A DNA stretch of 64,000 bases from Frateuria edaphi (GTDB lineage: Bacteria > Pseudomonadota > Gammaproteobacteria > Xanthomonadales > Rhodanobacteraceae), in assembly GCF_021117405.1 (NCBI RefSeq), contig NZ_CP088251.1, forward strand, positions 1,550,001-1,614,000, read 5' to 3'. The translations under genes and the position numbers were made by a program. The notes under the pieces were generated by a model that was not told the origin of the DNA, made no database searches, and saw only the letters and a list, made by a program, of their open reading frames with translations. Shown piece by piece: positions 9,149-21,247 of this stretch. Position 1 is the first letter of the stretch. Each line of letters opens with the position of its first letter.

Positions 9149-9778
9149 ATGGCCATGGCCCCGATCCAGAACCTCAACTTGGTGCCGATCGTCGTCGAGC
9201 AGACCGCTCGCGGTGAGCGGTCCTATGACATTTACTCGCGCCTGCTGAAGGAACGAGTGATCTTCCTGGTCGGCGAGGTCAACGACCAGGTCGCCAACGT
9301 GCTGATCGCGCAGATGCTGTTCCTGGAGTCGGAGAATCCGGACAAGGACATCCACCTGTACATCAACAGCCCCGGTGGCGCGGTCACTGCGGGCCTGGCG
9401 ATCTATGACACCATGCAGTTCATCAAGCCCGACGTCAGCACCATGTGCATCGGCCAAGCGTGCAGCGCTGGCTCGCTGCTGTTGATGGCTGGCGCCAAGG
9501 GCAAGCGCTTCTCGCTGCCCAACTCGCGCATCATGATCCACCAGCCCTCCGGCGGTGCCCAGGGCCAGGCGACCGACATCGAGATCCAGGCACGCGAGAT
9601 CCTGTACATCCGCCAGCGCCTGAACCAGCTCTACGTCGACCACACCGGTCAGCCGTTGGAGAAGATCGAGCGCGACATGGAGCGCGACCGTTTCATGAAT
9701 CCGGTGGAGGCCAGGGATTACGGCCTGATCGACCAGGTGCTCGACCGCCGCGGCGTCGAAACCGTCAAGTCTGCCTGA
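9149..9778 (+). CDS. clpP: ATP-dependent Clp protease proteolytic subunit
   Basis: A serine peptidase that forms the double-heptamer proteolytic chamber used by ClpX (and ClpA where present). The 209-residue protein has catalytic Ser106 in [11 protein letters not shown] and His131 in [10 protein letters not shown]. The Asp of the triad lies in the C-terminal [11 protein letters not shown] region. The short N-terminal propeptide ([19 protein letters not shown]) precedes the conserved [13 protein letters not shown] axial segment. ATG at 9149 or 9155 is possible. It lies between tig and clpX, 119 bases before clpX. Confidence 0.98.
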   Translation: MAMAPIQNLNLVPIVVEQTARGERSYDIYSRLLKERVIFLVGEVNDQVANVLIAQMLFLESENPDKDIHLYINSPGGAVTAGLAIYDTMQFIKPDVSTMCIGQACSAGSLLLMAGAKGKRFSLPNSRIMIHQPSGGAQGQATDIEIQAREILYIRQRLNQLYVDHTGQPLEKIERDMERDRFMNPVEARDYGLIDQVLDRRGVETVKSA

Positions 9779-9897
9779 CTTCAGTCCGCCTTATTCTGGC
9801 CGATTAGATCGCCAGGAAGCATGCTCCGCGCAGGCGCAAGCAGGCGCGGAGCCCTGTGCTATTCTGGCGCTGCAACCGAAACACAGCAGGACCTGAT

Positions 9898-11193
9898 ATG
9901 AGCGACGAGCGGCAGGGCCGTTCCAACGACAGCGGCAAGATTCTCTACTGCTCCTTCTGCGGCAAGAGCCAGCATGAAGTGCGCAAGCTGATCGCGGGTC
10001 CATCCGTGTTCATCTGCGACGAGTGCGTGGAGCTCTGCAACGACATCATCCGCGAGGAGTTGGAGGAGAAGGCCGCCTCCGGGCGCAGCCATCTGCCCAA
10101 GCCCCGCGAGATCATGGAAACCCTCGACCAGTACGTGGTCGGCCAGACCCGCGCCAAGAAGGCGCTGGCAGTGGCCGTGTACAACCACTACAAGCGCATG
10201 GAATCGCGCCAGAAGAGCGACGAGGTCGAGCTCGGCAAGTCCAACATCCTCCTGATCGGCCCGACCGGCTCGGGCAAGACGCTGCTGGCCGAAACGCTGG
10301 CGCGCCTGCTCAATGTGCCGTTCACCATCGCCGACGCCACCACGCTGACCGAAGCGGGCTACGTGGGCGAGGATGTCGAGAACATCATCCAGAAGCTCCT
10401 GCAGAAGTGCGACTACGACGTCGACAAGGCGCAGTCGGGCATCGTTTACATCGACGAGATCGACAAGATTTCGCGCAAGAGCGAGAACCCGTCGATTACC
10501 CGCGACGTTTCCGGTGAAGGCGTGCAGCAGGCGCTGCTCAAGCTGATCGAGGGCACGCTGGCGTCGGTGCCGCCACAGGGTGGACGCAAGCATCCGCAGC
10601 AGGAATTCCTGCAGGTGGACACCAAGAACATCCTGTTCATCTGCGGTGGTGCGTTCGCGGGCCTCGAAAAACTGATCCAGCAGCGTTCGGAGACCACCGG
10701 CATCGGCTTCTCGGCCGAGGTCCGCTCGAAGGAGCGTACCGAGAACCTGGGCAAAGTGCTGGCCGAAGTCGAGCCGTCCGATCTGGTCAAGTTCGGTCTG
10801 ATCCCGGAATTCGTCGGCCGCTTGCCGGTCGTGGCGACGTTGGACGAACTGGACGAGCCGGCGCTAGTGAAGATCCTCACCGAGCCGAAGAACGCGGTCA
10901 CCAAACAGTTCCGCCGCCTGTTCGAAATGGAAGGCGTGGAGCTTGAGTTCCGCCCGGAGGCGTTGCAGGCGATCGCCAAGAAGGCGCTCAAGCGCAAGAC
11001 CGGCGCGCGCGGCCTGCGCACCATCCTTGAGCAGGTGTTGCTGGACACCATGTACGAGCTGCCGTCGCTGGAGCACGTCAGCAAGGTGGTGGTGGATGAC
11101 GCTGTGATCGAAGGCCAGGCGGAGCCCTACCTGATCTATCGCGGCAATCTGCAGCAGCAGCGCGTGGCGGGTGAGGGCGGCGACGCCGCCTGA
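9898..11193 (+). CDS. clpX: ATP-dependent Clp protease ATP-binding subunit ClpX
   Basis: An AAA+ unfoldase that delivers tagged or motif-bearing substrates to ClpP. From ATG 9898 the protein has 431 residues. The N-terminal zinc-binding domain shows Cys18, Cys21, Cys40 and Cys43 (CSFCGK and CDEC). Walker A is GPTGSGKT and Walker [10 protein letters not shown]. The ClpP-contacting loop reads near [13 protein letters not shown], where the usual IGF tripeptide is represented by FGL (VKFGLIPEF), the normal RFGLIPEF region. It ends in a good intrinsic terminator. Confidence 0.98.
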   Translation: MSDERQGRSNDSGKILYCSFCGKSQHEVRKLIAGPSVFICDECVELCNDIIREELEEKAASGRSHLPKPREIMETLDQYVVGQTRAKKALAVAVYNHYKRMESRQKSDEVELGKSNILLIGPTGSGKTLLAETLARLLNVPFTIADATTLTEAGYVGEDVENIIQKLLQKCDYDVDKAQSGIVYIDEIDKISRKSENPSITRDVSGEGVQQALLKLIEGTLASVPPQGGRKHPQQEFLQVDTKNILFICGGAFAGLEKLIQQRSETTGIGFSAEVRSKERTENLGKVLAEVEPSDLVKFGLIPEFVGRLPVVATLDELDEPALVKILTEPKNAVTKQFRRLFEMEGVELEFRPEALQAIAKKALKRKTGARGLRTILEQVLLDTMYELPSLEHVSKVVVDDAVIEGQAEPYLIYRGNLQQQRVAGEGGDAA

Positions 11194-11217
11194 CCGACGC
11201 GAAGCGTCAAAAAACAG

Positions 11218-11251
11218 CGGCCCCGGCAATTGCCGGGGCCGTTTGTTTTTT
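11218..11251 (+). terminator. Intrinsic terminator after clpX
   Basis: Perfect stem CGGCCCCGGCAA/TTGCCGGGGCCG (11218-11241) followed by TTTGTTTTTT. It separates clpX from lon, which must have its own promoter in 11252-11486; I could not pick out a convincing sigma-32 or sigma-70 box there. Confidence 0.9.
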
Positions 11252-11486
11252 GGCGGCAGGCACACAGGCGCCTGCTCAGGCTGGATTGCGCAGGACGCGT
11301 TGAGCCGTGGTTCTCACCGAGTCCGGCGCGTGCTGCGTAGCCTTGGCCTGGAAACTGCAAGATCGCATGACAGCCGCTCCGGAAGGTCGAGTTGACTTGA
11401 CGGCGGCGCGGGTCGACTCCACTTGACCTGTCGGAGGCCTCGGCGCAGTGTCGAGGTAAACCTTACAAACCCTCGGGGATTTTTCG

Positions 11487-13991
<2,505 letters not shown>

Positions 13992-14010
13992 TACGCAAGG
14001 TTTTTTCCCC

Positions 14011-14041
14011 AAGGCCGCCCGTCCCCGGGCGGCCTTTTTTT
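14011..14041 (+). terminator. Intrinsic terminator after lon
   Basis: Stem AAGGCCGCCCG/CGGGCGGCCTT with a 4-base loop, followed by a run of seven T. Confidence 0.92.
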
Positions 14042-14151
14042 CATGTTCACGGAGCGCCTTTCGGGAGGCTTCCGGCCGTAGCCGTTCCGGCCGCCATTTG
14101 CAAGTGGTCCGGGTTGGCGATGAACCGCCGGAACCGTTGGTATTGCTTGTG

Positions 14152-14181
14152 TTGCGGACCGCCGTGAGGCGCTGGTATAAA
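14152..14181 (+). promoter_or_regulatory. Candidate hupB promoter
   Basis: TTGCGG (14152-14157) and TATAAA (14176-14181) with an 18-base spacer, about 140 bases before hupB, in the 279-base gap after the lon terminator. The long leader between here and the ATG contains no gene I can see. Confidence 0.55.
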
Positions 14182-14320
14182 GACGACACCGCAGTCAAAG
14201 CGCCGTGCATTTGGCGTAGCGATGCGGGGTTGCGGGGGATGCCGGTCATGCCATTTTATGGCGGCGTTCCCCGTCCCAGACCGATCACGCGGGCAGCAAA
14301 CCGTTTAAGGGAGTGTCTCA

Positions 14321-14593
14321 ATGAATAAAACCGATCTGATCAATGCCGTCGCCGAAAAGGCCGAGCTGACCAAGGCCGACGCCGGCCGTGCCCTCGAAGC
14401 GTTCTTCGAGACGGTGCAGAAGGCGCTGAAGAAGGGCGACGATGTGTCGGTCGTCGGCTTCGGCACGTTCACCGTGCGCAAGCGCGCCGCTCGCACCGGT
14501 CGCAACCCGCGCACCAACGAGACGATCAAGATCAAGGCTTCCAAGGTGCCGGCGTTCAAGGCTGGCAAGACGCTCAAGGATGCCCTAAACTGA
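14321..14593 (+). CDS. hupB: DNA-binding protein HU-beta
   Basis: A small basic nucleoid protein that bends and compacts DNA. The 90-residue length and the block [20 protein letters not shown] are diagnostic of HU; the DNA-intercalating proline lies in GRNPRT. The N-terminus [20 protein letters not shown] matches the beta subunit closely. GGGAG lies about 9 bases before the ATG. It follows lon, as in many proteobacteria, and is trailed within 25 bases by tRNA-Val, so the tRNAs may be processed from the hupB transcript. Confidence 0.98.
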   Translation: MNKTDLINAVAEKAELTKADAGRALEAFFETVQKALKKGDDVSVVGFGTFTVRKRAARTGRNPRTNETIKIKASKVPAFKAGKTLKDALN

Positions 14594-14614
14594 GCGGCTA
14601 GTTCGCTCGGTTTC

Positions 14615-14689
14615 GGGTGCTTAGCTCAGCGGTAGAGCGTCGCCCTTACAAGGCGAGGGTCGTAGGTTCGATCCCTACAGCACCCACCA
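14615..14689 (+). tRNA. tRNA-Val (anticodon TAC)
   Basis: 75-base cloverleaf with acceptor GGGTGCT/AGCACCC, anticodon loop CTTACAA (TAC) in stem TCGCC/GGCGA, and encoded CCA. Confidence 0.97.
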
Positions 14690-14696
14690 GAATCGC

Positions 14697-14773
14697 GGAG
14701 TGGTAGTTCAGTCGGTTAGAATGCTGGCCTGTCACGCCGGAGGTCGCGGGTTCGAGTCCCGTCCACTCCGCCA
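14697..14773 (+). tRNA. tRNA-Asp (anticodon GTC)
   Basis: 77-base cloverleaf with acceptor GGAGTGG/CCACTCC, anticodon loop CTGTCAC (GTC), discriminator G and encoded CCA. Seven bases after tRNA-Val. Confidence 0.97.
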
Positions 14774-14853
14774 GTAGTTCCAAGGGCGCCCGCGTGGCGC
14801 CCTTGTCGTTTATGCTTTGCCGCTTGCAAAGCTTTCGAATCGCGGGAATCCAT

Positions 14854-16761
14854 ATGCTGCAGTCGTTGAGAGACAAGATGCACGGCTGGCCGTCCATCGT
14901 CGTGCTGGGCGTGGCGGTGTTCGCCATGTCCTTCTTCGGCATCGAGGGCTATTTCACTGCCAACACCGAGACCTTCGTGGCCAAGGTCGGAAAGCAGGAG
15001 ATCAGCCAGCAGGATTTCCAGAACCGCATGAACCAGCTGCGCCAGCAGGCCAGCGAGCAGATGGGCGACCAGTTCGATCCGAGCGTCTACGAGCAGCCGG
15101 AAACGAAGGAGCGCGTGCTCGATGCCATGGTCGACCAGCAGTTGCTGCTCAAGGCCAACGACGATCTGGGACTTCGTGTTTCCGATGGCGCGGTGCGCGA
15201 TGCCATCGCGGCGATCCCCGCCTTCCAGGTAAACGGGCAGTTCGATGCGGCCACCTACCAGGCCGTGCTTGCCGCCCAGCGGAAGTCGCCGGCGATGTTC
15301 GAGGACGAGGTGCGCTCCTCGATGGCGATCAGCCTGGTGCCGGATGCACTTACGGCCAGCACCATCGTCACCGGGGATGAGGTCGACCGTTTCCTGAAGC
15401 TGCGCCTGCAGCGCCGCGACGTGCGCTACGCGATGCTGCCGCGCCCGGCGCTTACCGACAGCAAGGTCACCGATGCCCAGGTCCAGGCCTATTACAAGCA
15501 GCACCAGGCCGAATTCATGGCGCCCGAACAGGTAGCCATTCGCTACGTCGAGGTGAGTGCAGCTGGCCTCAAGGCGGACAACCCGCCGACCGAGGACGAC
15601 CTGCGCAAGCGCTACGAGGACGAGAAGCAGCGTTTCGTGCAGCCGGAGCAGCGCCTGGTTTCGCACATCCTGATCGACGTCCCCAAGAACGCCACGCCGC
15701 AGCAGCAGAAGGCCGCGCTGGCCAAGGCCGAGCAGATCGCCGCCGAGGCGACCCCGCAGAACTTCGCCAAGCTGGCCGAGAAGGACTCGACCGACCTGGG
15801 CTCCAGGCGCCAGGGTGGCGACCTGGGCTGGCTGGAGCAGGGTGTCACGAACAAGGCCTTCGACGAAGCGCTGTTTTCGCTGCAGAAGGGCCAGATTTCC
15901 AAGCCGGTGCTGTCGGACGAGGGCTACCACGTGATCTGGCTGCGCGACGTTCGCAGTGGCCAGGCCAAGCCGTTCGAGGAGGTACGCGGCCAACTCGAGC
16001 AAGAGGCCGTCGCCGCGGAGCGCGAACGCAAGTACAACGACGTGGCCGGCAAGCTGGCCGACAAGACCTACCAGAACCCGACCTCGCTGGAGCCCGCGGC
16101 GCAGGCACTGGACCTGCCGGTCAAGAGCACCGGCCTGTTCACCCGCGAGGGTGACAAAAGCGGCATCGCCGCCGACCCCAAGGTGGCCAAGGCGGCGTTT
16201 TCTGACGACGTGCTGGTGCAGGGCAACAACTCCGGCCTGATCGACCTGGGCAATGACCACTCGCTGGTGATTCACGTCGACAAGCACGTTCCCGCGGCGG
16301 TGAAGCCGCTGGCCGAAGTGCGCGATGCCATCGAAAAGGACATCCTCGACGAGCGCACCGCCGCGGCGGCCAAGCAGCGTGCCGATGGCCTGTTGGCGCG
16401 CCTGCAGAAGGGCGAGCCGATGGACGTCGTGGCCGCTTCGGCAGGGGCCGCCGTCCAGAACGTGCCGGAGGCGCTGCGCGTGCAGGAAGGCCTGCCCGAG
16501 CAATTGCGCGACGAGGCCTTCCTGTTGCCGCATCCGAAGGATGGCAAGCCGCAGTTCGCCGCGGTGGCCCTGCCTGAGGGCGCTTACGCGCTGCTCGCGG
16601 TGGACAAGGTGCAGGACGGCGACCTGTCGAAGGTGACGCCCGAACAGCGCAAGATGCTGCGCCAGAGCATGATGGCCGCGTACGGCAACGTGGCCACCGA
16701 AGGTTTCATCGACGCCCTGAAGGCGAAGACCGAGATCAAGATCGCCAAGGACCGGATGTAG
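14854..16761 (+). CDS. ppiD: Periplasmic folding chaperone / peptidyl-prolyl isomerase PpiD
   Basis: An inner-membrane-anchored periplasmic chaperone that assists folding of exported proteins at the Sec translocon. From ATG 14854 the protein has 635 residues. It has one N-terminal transmembrane segment (about residues 14-35, SIVVLGVAVFAMSFFGIEGY) and a SurA-N-like region starting QEISQQDFQNRMNQLRQQA. A parvulin domain is centred on RLVSHILIDVP...GGDLGWLEQG and GYHVIWLRDV. The frame is open further upstream into tRNA-Asp, but the SD-spaced ATG after GGGAATCC is the natural start. It follows lon-hupB, the conserved order. Confidence 0.95.
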   Translation: MLQSLRDKMHGWPSIVVLGVAVFAMSFFGIEGYFTANTETFVAKVGKQEISQQDFQNRMNQLRQQASEQMGDQFDPSVYEQPETKERVLDAMVDQQLLLKANDDLGLRVSDGAVRDAIAAIPAFQVNGQFDAATYQAVLAAQRKSPAMFEDEVRSSMAISLVPDALTASTIVTGDEVDRFLKLRLQRRDVRYAMLPRPALTDSKVTDAQVQAYYKQHQAEFMAPEQVAIRYVEVSAAGLKADNPPTEDDLRKRYEDEKQRFVQPEQRLVSHILIDVPKNATPQQQKAALAKAEQIAAEATPQNFAKLAEKDSTDLGSRRQGGDLGWLEQGVTNKAFDEALFSLQKGQISKPVLSDEGYHVIWLRDVRSGQAKPFEEVRGQLEQEAVAAERERKYNDVAGKLADKTYQNPTSLEPAAQALDLPVKSTGLFTREGDKSGIAADPKVAKAAFSDDVLVQGNNSGLIDLGNDHSLVIHVDKHVPAAVKPLAEVRDAIEKDILDERTAAAAKQRADGLLARLQKGEPMDVVAASAGAAVQNVPEALRVQEGLPEQLRDEAFLLPHPKDGKPQFAAVALPEGAYALLAVDKVQDGDLSKVTPEQRKMLRQSMMAAYGNVATEGFIDALKAKTEIKIAKDRM

Positions 16762-16785
16762 GCGCCGGCCACCGTTGCAAACCAG

Positions 16786-16816
16786 AGAGGCGGCCTGCGG
16801 GCCGCCTCTTTGCTTT
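16786..16816 (+). terminator. Intrinsic terminator after ppiD
   Basis: Stem AGAGGCGGCC/GGCCGCCTCT with loop TGCG, followed by TTGCTTTT. Confidence 0.85.
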
Positions 16817-16927
16817 TGGCCTTTGCCGCCTGGGAGGGTGCCCACGGCGTGGGAGAGGGCAGATCGCGTTGTCCTGTCGCTGGCGGCATCGCTGCAGGTG
16901 CGAGGCGGATTGCCCATGTTCCGATCG

Positions 16928-16957
16928 AAAAAAAAGGCGGCCCGGGAAGGCCGCCTT
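16928..16957 (-). terminator. Intrinsic terminator after fabI
   Basis: Read on the minus strand: AAGGCGGCC, loop TTCCCG, GGCCGCCTT, then a run of T. It lies 25 bases past the fabI stop. Confidence 0.88.
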
Positions 16958-16981
16958 GTTCGTTTGCCATCCGGGCCGGTG

Positions 16982-17764
16982 TCAGATACCGGTCATGCCC
17001 AGGATGTTGTAGCCGGCGTCCACGTAGGTGATCTCGCCCGTCACACCCGAAGCCAGGTCCGAGCACAGGAACGCGCCGACGTTGCCGACCTCGTCGATGG
17101 TCACACTGCGGCGCAGCGGCGCATTCTCGTCCACATGGTCGAGCATCTTGCGGAAATTGGAGATGCCCGCGGCGGCCAGGGTCTTGATCGGACCCGCCGA
17201 AATCGCATTGACGCGCGTGCCCTCCGGGCCCAGGTTGAACGCCAGGTAGCGTACGTTAGCTTCGAGACTTGCCTTCGCCAGACCCATCACGTTGTAGTTG
17301 TTGAGCGCGCGTTCGGCGCCGAGGTAGGTCAACGTGAGGATGGCGCCACCGCGGCCGGCCATCATCGGACGCGCGGCCTTGGCCAGCGCGGCCAGGCTGT
17401 AGCTGGAGATGTCGTGCGCAATGGTGAAGTTCTCGCGCGTGAGGTTGTCCAGGTACTGGCCCTGCAGCGCCTCGCGCGGCGCGAAGCCGACCGAGTGCAC
17501 CAGGATGTCGAAGCCGTCCCAGTGCTTGCCCAGCTCCCCAAACATCTGTTCGATCTGGCCGTCCTGGGCGACGTCGCAGGGCAGCACGATGTTGGAGCCG
17601 AACGCATTGGCGGCTTCGTCGACGCGGTCCTTCAGCCGCTCGTTCTGATAGGTGAAGGCCAGTTGCGCGCCTTCACGATGCATCGCGTTGGCAATGCCCC
17701 AGGCGATCGAGCGCTGGCTGGCGATGCCGACGATCAGGGCACGCTTGCCGTGCAGGAATCCCAT
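16982..17764 (-). CDS. fabI: Enoyl-[acyl-carrier-protein] reductase (NADH) FabI
   Basis: Reduces the trans-2 double bond of enoyl-ACP in the last step of each fatty-acid elongation cycle. The 260-residue SDR-fold protein shows the FabI-type cofactor motif [13 protein letters not shown] (residues 14-26), [18 protein letters not shown], and the catalytic Tyr-(x6)-Lys pair in [20 protein letters not shown]. The region [16 protein letters not shown] is the substrate-loop block. ATG 17764 gives the canonical [15 protein letters not shown] start. It is a single transcription unit ending in its own terminator and divergent from the following membrane-protein gene. Confidence 0.97.
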   Translation of the reverse strand: MGFLHGKRALIVGIASQRSIAWGIANAMHREGAQLAFTYQNERLKDRVDEAANAFGSNIVLPCDVAQDGQIEQMFGELGKHWDGFDILVHSVGFAPREALQGQYLDNLTRENFTIAHDISSYSLAALAKAARPMMAGRGGAILTLTYLGAERALNNYNVMGLAKASLEANVRYLAFNLGPEGTRVNAISAGPIKTLAAAGISNFRKMLDHVDENAPLRRSVTIDEVGNVGAFLCSDLASGVTGEITYVDAGYNILGMTGI

Positions 17765-17975
17765 GCGTCCTCCAAGAAGTTGATGGCGCGCCAGACGGCG
17801 CAGCCGGGTGATTTTAGCAGCGTGCCGGCTCCCATAGGTCCACCGCAGGTGGCGTGATCGGTCGCAACCGGCCGCGGCGGTTCTTGTCTCTTTCCCCACA
17901 TGGCGTAGACCAGGGCCGGGATAGGGTGGCCGCATGCGCCTGCCGTCCAGCACGCCACCTTCCCCAGGGAAACCC

Positions 17976-18692
17976 ATGAGCGTGTCCGCCTTGCGGCTTT
18001 GGAATGCCATTGCAGCGGTCGCTGCCGCACCGCTTTTGCTGGCGATCGTCGAGATTTTCCACCCGCATCCCCACGATCTGTTCGATCTGGACGTGCAACG
18101 GTGGATGTTCGTTCACTACGCGCAGATCCCGCTGTTCCCGCTTGCCGCGCTGTCGATGGCGCTGCTGGTGCGCGACCGCACCGATTGGGCGGCGCGATTG
18201 TGCAAGGCCGGCATGTTCGTCTTCGCAGTGGCCTTCACCTCGTTCGACACGGCGGCCGGGCTGGCGATCGGCCTGCTGGTCAAGGGAGCGGTGGCGTCCG
18301 GTCATCCCGAATCGTGGCGCGACATGATCGATGCGTTGTGGTTCGACCCCGTACTCGGGGGCAAAGGCTTCACCGATGCGCCGCTGATGGGCCTGATCGG
18401 CCGACTGTCGCTGTCGTTCGGCGCGGTGGCCGGCGCGATTTCCCTCAAGCGGGCGGGACACGGCTGGCTGCCTGTGCTGCTGCTGGCCGTCGCCAGCTTC
18501 GGCATCAACGTGTTCAAGTCGCATTCCTGGCCGGGCGGACCACTTACCTTCGGTGGCATGGCACTGGCGGCCGGTTGGATCCGCTGGGAAAGCCTGCGCT
18601 GGCAGGCGCGTGCGGTGGCGTCGGTGCAGGAGGGGGCGGACGCCTCCGTCGGCAGGGTCGCGGGGGCCAGATCCCGCGTCGGCGTGCCCTGA
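17976..18692 (+). CDS. Predicted polytopic membrane protein, unknown function
   Basis: I do not recognise the family. The protein has 238 residues from ATG 17976 (AGGGA 8 bases upstream); an in-frame ATG at 17934 would add 14 Pro/Ser-rich residues. It contains several hydrophobic segments, roughly at residues 9-27, 47-63, 75-95, 136-158 and 163-180. The soluble turns are acidic or aromatic, such as [18 protein letters not shown] and [17 protein letters not shown]. The C-terminal 25 residues are hydrophilic. It stands alone, divergent from fabI. Confidence 0.7.
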   Translation: MSVSALRLWNAIAAVAAAPLLLAIVEIFHPHPHDLFDLDVQRWMFVHYAQIPLFPLAALSMALLVRDRTDWAARLCKAGMFVFAVAFTSFDTAAGLAIGLLVKGAVASGHPESWRDMIDALWFDPVLGGKGFTDAPLMGLIGRLSLSFGAVAGAISLKRAGHGWLPVLLLAVASFGINVFKSHSWPGGPLTFGGMALAAGWIRWESLRWQARAVASVQEGADASVGRVAGARSRVGVP

Positions 18693-18895
18693 GGGCGACC
18701 CTCGCGGCTCTCTCCTCCCAGGCCTTCCCCGGACGTTCCTGACCCGGCGCAGCGTCCGCTGACCTGTATCAATGCAAAGTCCCGCCATCGCGCGCATCGT
18801 GACTCCGTTGCGACGCGGTAACACCGGGCCGGCCAACATCATGCGGCCGCCGTCGATGACTGGCGCGCATCCGCCACATCCGCGAGGAGCCCGCC

Positions 18896-19072
18896 ATGAA
18901 CAAGCCCGTCAAACGCACGCCGTCCACGGACACCACCGGCTTGCGCCAGGTCGCCGAGCGCAGGATCGACGACGAACTGGCGCAGAGCTTCCCGGCCAGC
19001 GATCCGCCCAGCTGGACCCTTGGCGCCGCGAATCCGGACGACGCCGGCGACACCGACAGGAGGACACCGTGA
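18896..19072 (+). CDS. 58-residue microprotein with SFPASDPPSW motif
   Basis: A small ORF with GAGGAG a few bases before the ATG. It encodes a hydrophilic 58-residue protein with a central block DDELAQSFPASDPPSWTLGA (about residues 26-45); the ends are Thr/Asp/Arg-rich. Short proteins carrying an xxFPASDPPSW-like motif recur in proteobacteria with no assigned function; I know the motif only by resemblance. Its stop overlaps the start of the AhpD-like gene (GTGA), a sign of translational coupling. The overlap, good RBS and downstream partner support it as a real gene. Confidence 0.7.
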   Translation: MNKPVKRTPSTDTTGLRQVAERRIDDELAQSFPASDPPSWTLGAANPDDAGDTDRRTP

Positions 19073-19419
19073 CGCAACTGCTATACCCCGAATCCACTGC
19101 CGCGCTCGCGCGCAAGCGCAGGGAACTCGCACCGGAACCCTCGCAGGCTTTCAAGGCTTTCAGCGCGGCGGTCTTCGCCGAGGGCGCGTTGCCGGCGCAG
19201 ACCAAGCAGCTGATCGCGGTGGCGGTGGCACACGTCACCCAATGCCCCTATTGCATCAAGGGCCACACCGCCGAGGCGCTCAAGCATGGTGCCAGCGAGC
19301 AACAGATCATGGAGGCCATCTGGGTAGCCGCCGAGATGCGCGCCGGCGGCGCCTACGCGCATTCCGCGCTGGCGCTGGACGCCATGCAGCAGCACGCGCA
19401 TCCGGGCGGGGGTGCCTGA
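19069..19419 (+). CDS. Carboxymuconolactone decarboxylase / AhpD-like protein
   Basis: A 116-residue protein of the CMD/AhpD superfamily. Members with a CxxC pair act as small thiol-disulfide reductants or peroxidase partners. Here the active-site block is Cys59-Pro-Tyr-Cys62 with His66 ([11 protein letters not shown]), followed by the helix [23 protein letters not shown]. The conserved Glu of the proton relay is Glu39 in VFAEGALP. Start is GTG at 19069, overlapping the microprotein stop. Five bases separate its stop from the next gene, a cysteine-synthase-like enzyme, so the three probably form one operon. Substrate unknown. Confidence 0.88.
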   Translation: MTQLLYPESTAALARKRRELAPEPSQAFKAFSAAVFAEGALPAQTKQLIAVAVAHVTQCPYCIKGHTAEALKHGASEQQIMEAIWVAAEMRAGGAYAHSALALDAMQQHAHPGGGA

Positions 19420-19424
19420 CTGCC

Positions 19425-20375
19425 ATGGCGACGCGGTTCGAAGGCGTCTCGGCCAACGTGCTCGATGCGGTGGGCGGCACGCCCCTGATCGAGATCGAAG
19501 GCATCTACGCCAAGCTCGAGTTTCTCAATCCGTCCGGCTCGATCAAGGCGCGTATCGCCAAGTACATGATCGAGCGGGCCGAGCAGGAAGGCCTGCTCAA
19601 GCCTGGCGACACCATCGTCGAGGCGACCAGCGGCAATACCGGCAACGCCTTGTCGATGGTCGCCGCGGTCAAGGGCTACCGCATGCTGGTGGTGATGCCC
19701 GAGGGCCTGTCCAGCGAGCGCGTGGCGATTTCGCGTGCCTATGGTGCCGATGTGTTGTTCTGCGGCAACTTCCACGTGGACCAGGCGCTGCAGCGGGCGC
19801 GGGAGTTGGGGCGGCAACCGGGGTTCTTCTTCCCCGGCCAGTTCGAGTCCGAGTGGAACGTGGAGGAGAACCGGCTGATCCTCGGGCCGGAAATCCTTTC
19901 CCAATTGCCATCAGGGCGGTTGCCCGACGCGCTGGTGCTGGGCGTAGGTACCGGCGGCACGCTGGTCGGCGTCGGCCAGGCCTTCCGTGAGGCCAACCCG
20001 CGGGTGCGTCTGTTCGCGATGGAACCCAGCGAGTCGCGAACCATCCTTTGCGGCGAAATCGCCGCGCACACCATCGAAGGCATCTCCGACGGATTCATTC
20101 CCGGCATCTTCCAGCGCAACGCCGGCCTGGTGAACGACGTGCTCAGCGTGTCCAGCGAGGATGCCGTGGCCGCGATGCGCCACCTGGCCCGCCACCACGG
20201 CCTGCTGTGTGGTCCCAGCTCGGGCGCGCACCTGCTGGCGGCCAAGCGGGTGCGAGAGCGTTTCCCGGAGGTCACGACGGTGGTGACCGCCTTTTGCGAC
20301 GAGGGCGAAAAGTACCTGCACGATTACTTCATGCCGGGGCAGGAAGCGGCGTCGACGACACCGCAGTTCGGATGA
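19425..20375 (+). CDS. PLP-dependent cysteine synthase family protein (CysK/CysM-like)
   Basis: A fold-type II PLP enzyme of the cysteine synthase / cystathionine beta-synthase family; it would join sulfide or another nucleophile to an O-activated serine. The 316-residue protein has the PLP-lysine Lys41 in [14 protein letters not shown], the substrate-binding TSGNTGN loop and the phosphate-binding GTGGTLVG loop. The lysine motif differs from the usual NPGGSVKDR, hinting at altered acceptor preference. A CysK or CysM assignment is not safe from sequence alone. It lies 5 bases after the AhpD-like gene, so the pair may handle thiols together. Confidence 0.85.
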   Translation: MATRFEGVSANVLDAVGGTPLIEIEGIYAKLEFLNPSGSIKARIAKYMIERAEQEGLLKPGDTIVEATSGNTGNALSMVAAVKGYRMLVVMPEGLSSERVAISRAYGADVLFCGNFHVDQALQRARELGRQPGFFFPGQFESEWNVEENRLILGPEILSQLPSGRLPDALVLGVGTGGTLVGVGQAFREANPRVRLFAMEPSESRTILCGEIAAHTIEGISDGFIPGIFQRNAGLVNDVLSVSSEDAVAAMRHLARHHGLLCGPSSGAHLLAAKRVRERFPEVTTVVTAFCDEGEKYLHDYFMPGQEAASTTPQFG

Positions 20376-20446
20376 GTTTCGCAGGCCGCAACGGTTGTAG
20401 GCGCCGCGCCGAATAGCGACCGGCGTCGCTGGTAGCGGGGATAAAA

Positions 20447-20472
20447 CAGCGCGCGCGGGGTGCGCTCCTGCG
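20447..20472. repeat. Decayed half of REP-like element, family A
   Basis: GCGCGCGCGGGGTGCGCTCCTGCG resembles the right arm of the palindrome at 60961-61022. A degenerate partner may lie around 20395-20425. It sits in the gap between the cysteine-synthase-like and GST genes. Confidence 0.45.
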
Positions 20473-20542
20473 GCCGCGCGAGCCGTTGCACTGGGTGCGG
20501 TCAATCCCCATGTTGTGCGGCTGGCCCCAAGGAGCAACCACC

Positions 20543-21247
20543 GTGCCCGACCTCTCCGCTTTCCCGATCACCGCGCGCTGGCCGGCACGTCATCCGGACC
20601 GCATCCAGCTCTATTCGCTCAACACGCCCAACGGCGTGAAGGCGTCGATCATGCTGGAGGAGACCGGGCTGGCGTACGAGCCGCACTTGGTCGACATCAT
20701 GCGCGACGAGAACAAGACGCCGGAGTTTCTCTCGCTCAACCCGAACGGCAAGATCCCCGCGATCATCGATCCGGACGGGCCGGGCGGCGAGCCGATCGGG
20801 CTGTTCGAGTCCGGTGCGATCCTGCTCTATCTTGCGGAGAAGACGGGCATGTTCCTGTCCGCCGATCCGGCGTTGCGCTGGGAGACCATCCAATGGGTGT
20901 TTTTCCAGATGGCGGCGATCGGGCCCATGTTCGGACAGGTCGGTTTCTTCCATAAATTCGCCGGGCGCGAGTATGAGGACAAGCGTCCGCTCGAGCGCTA
21001 CGTCGTCGAATCGCGGCGGCTGCTCGGCGTGCTGGAAGCGCGCCTGGACGAGCGACCGTGGTTGATGGGCGAGGACTACAGCATCGCCGACATCGCCACG
21101 CTGGGCTGGGTGCGCAATTTGGTCGGGTTCTACGAGGCGCGCGACCTGGTGCATTTCGACGAATTGTCGAACGTGCCTGCGTGGCTGGAGCGAGGGCTGG
21201 CCCGTCCGGCCGTGGAGCGCGGCCTGCAGATCCCCAGCCGCGGCTAG
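20543..21247 (+). CDS. Glutathione S-transferase family protein (YghU/YfcG-like)
   Basis: A 234-residue GST with the N-terminal thioredoxin-like domain opening QLYSLNTPNGVKASIMLEE, the Asn-Thr-Pro type typical of the YfcG/YghU/Ure2 group. That group acts as glutathione-dependent disulfide reductases rather than classical transferases. The block GKIPAIIDPDGPGG and LFESGAILLYLAEK is the glutathione-binding Glu-Ser motif; the C-terminal helical domain follows. GTG at 20543 has an AGGAG about 8 bases upstream. A further in-frame start at 20486 has no RBS. Confidence 0.88.
   Translation: MPDLSAFPITARWPARHPDRIQLYSLNTPNGVKASIMLEETGLAYEPHLVDIMRDENKTPEFLSLNPNGKIPAIIDPDGPGGEPIGLFESGAILLYLAEKTGMFLSADPALRWETIQWVFFQMAAIGPMFGQVGFFHKFAGREYEDKRPLERYVVESRRLLGVLEARLDERPWLMGEDYSIADIATLGWVRNLVGFYEARDLVHFDELSNVPAWLERGLARPAVERGLQIPSRG

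Noticed and set aside
11252-11486. Sigma-32 heat-shock promoter before lon
   Set aside because: TTGAC-like strings occur, but no CCCCAT-type -10 at a correct distance could be found by eye.
17813-17975. FabI extended N-terminus beyond 17764
   Set aside because: The frame continues upstream but only the [13 protein letters not shown] start matches the family.
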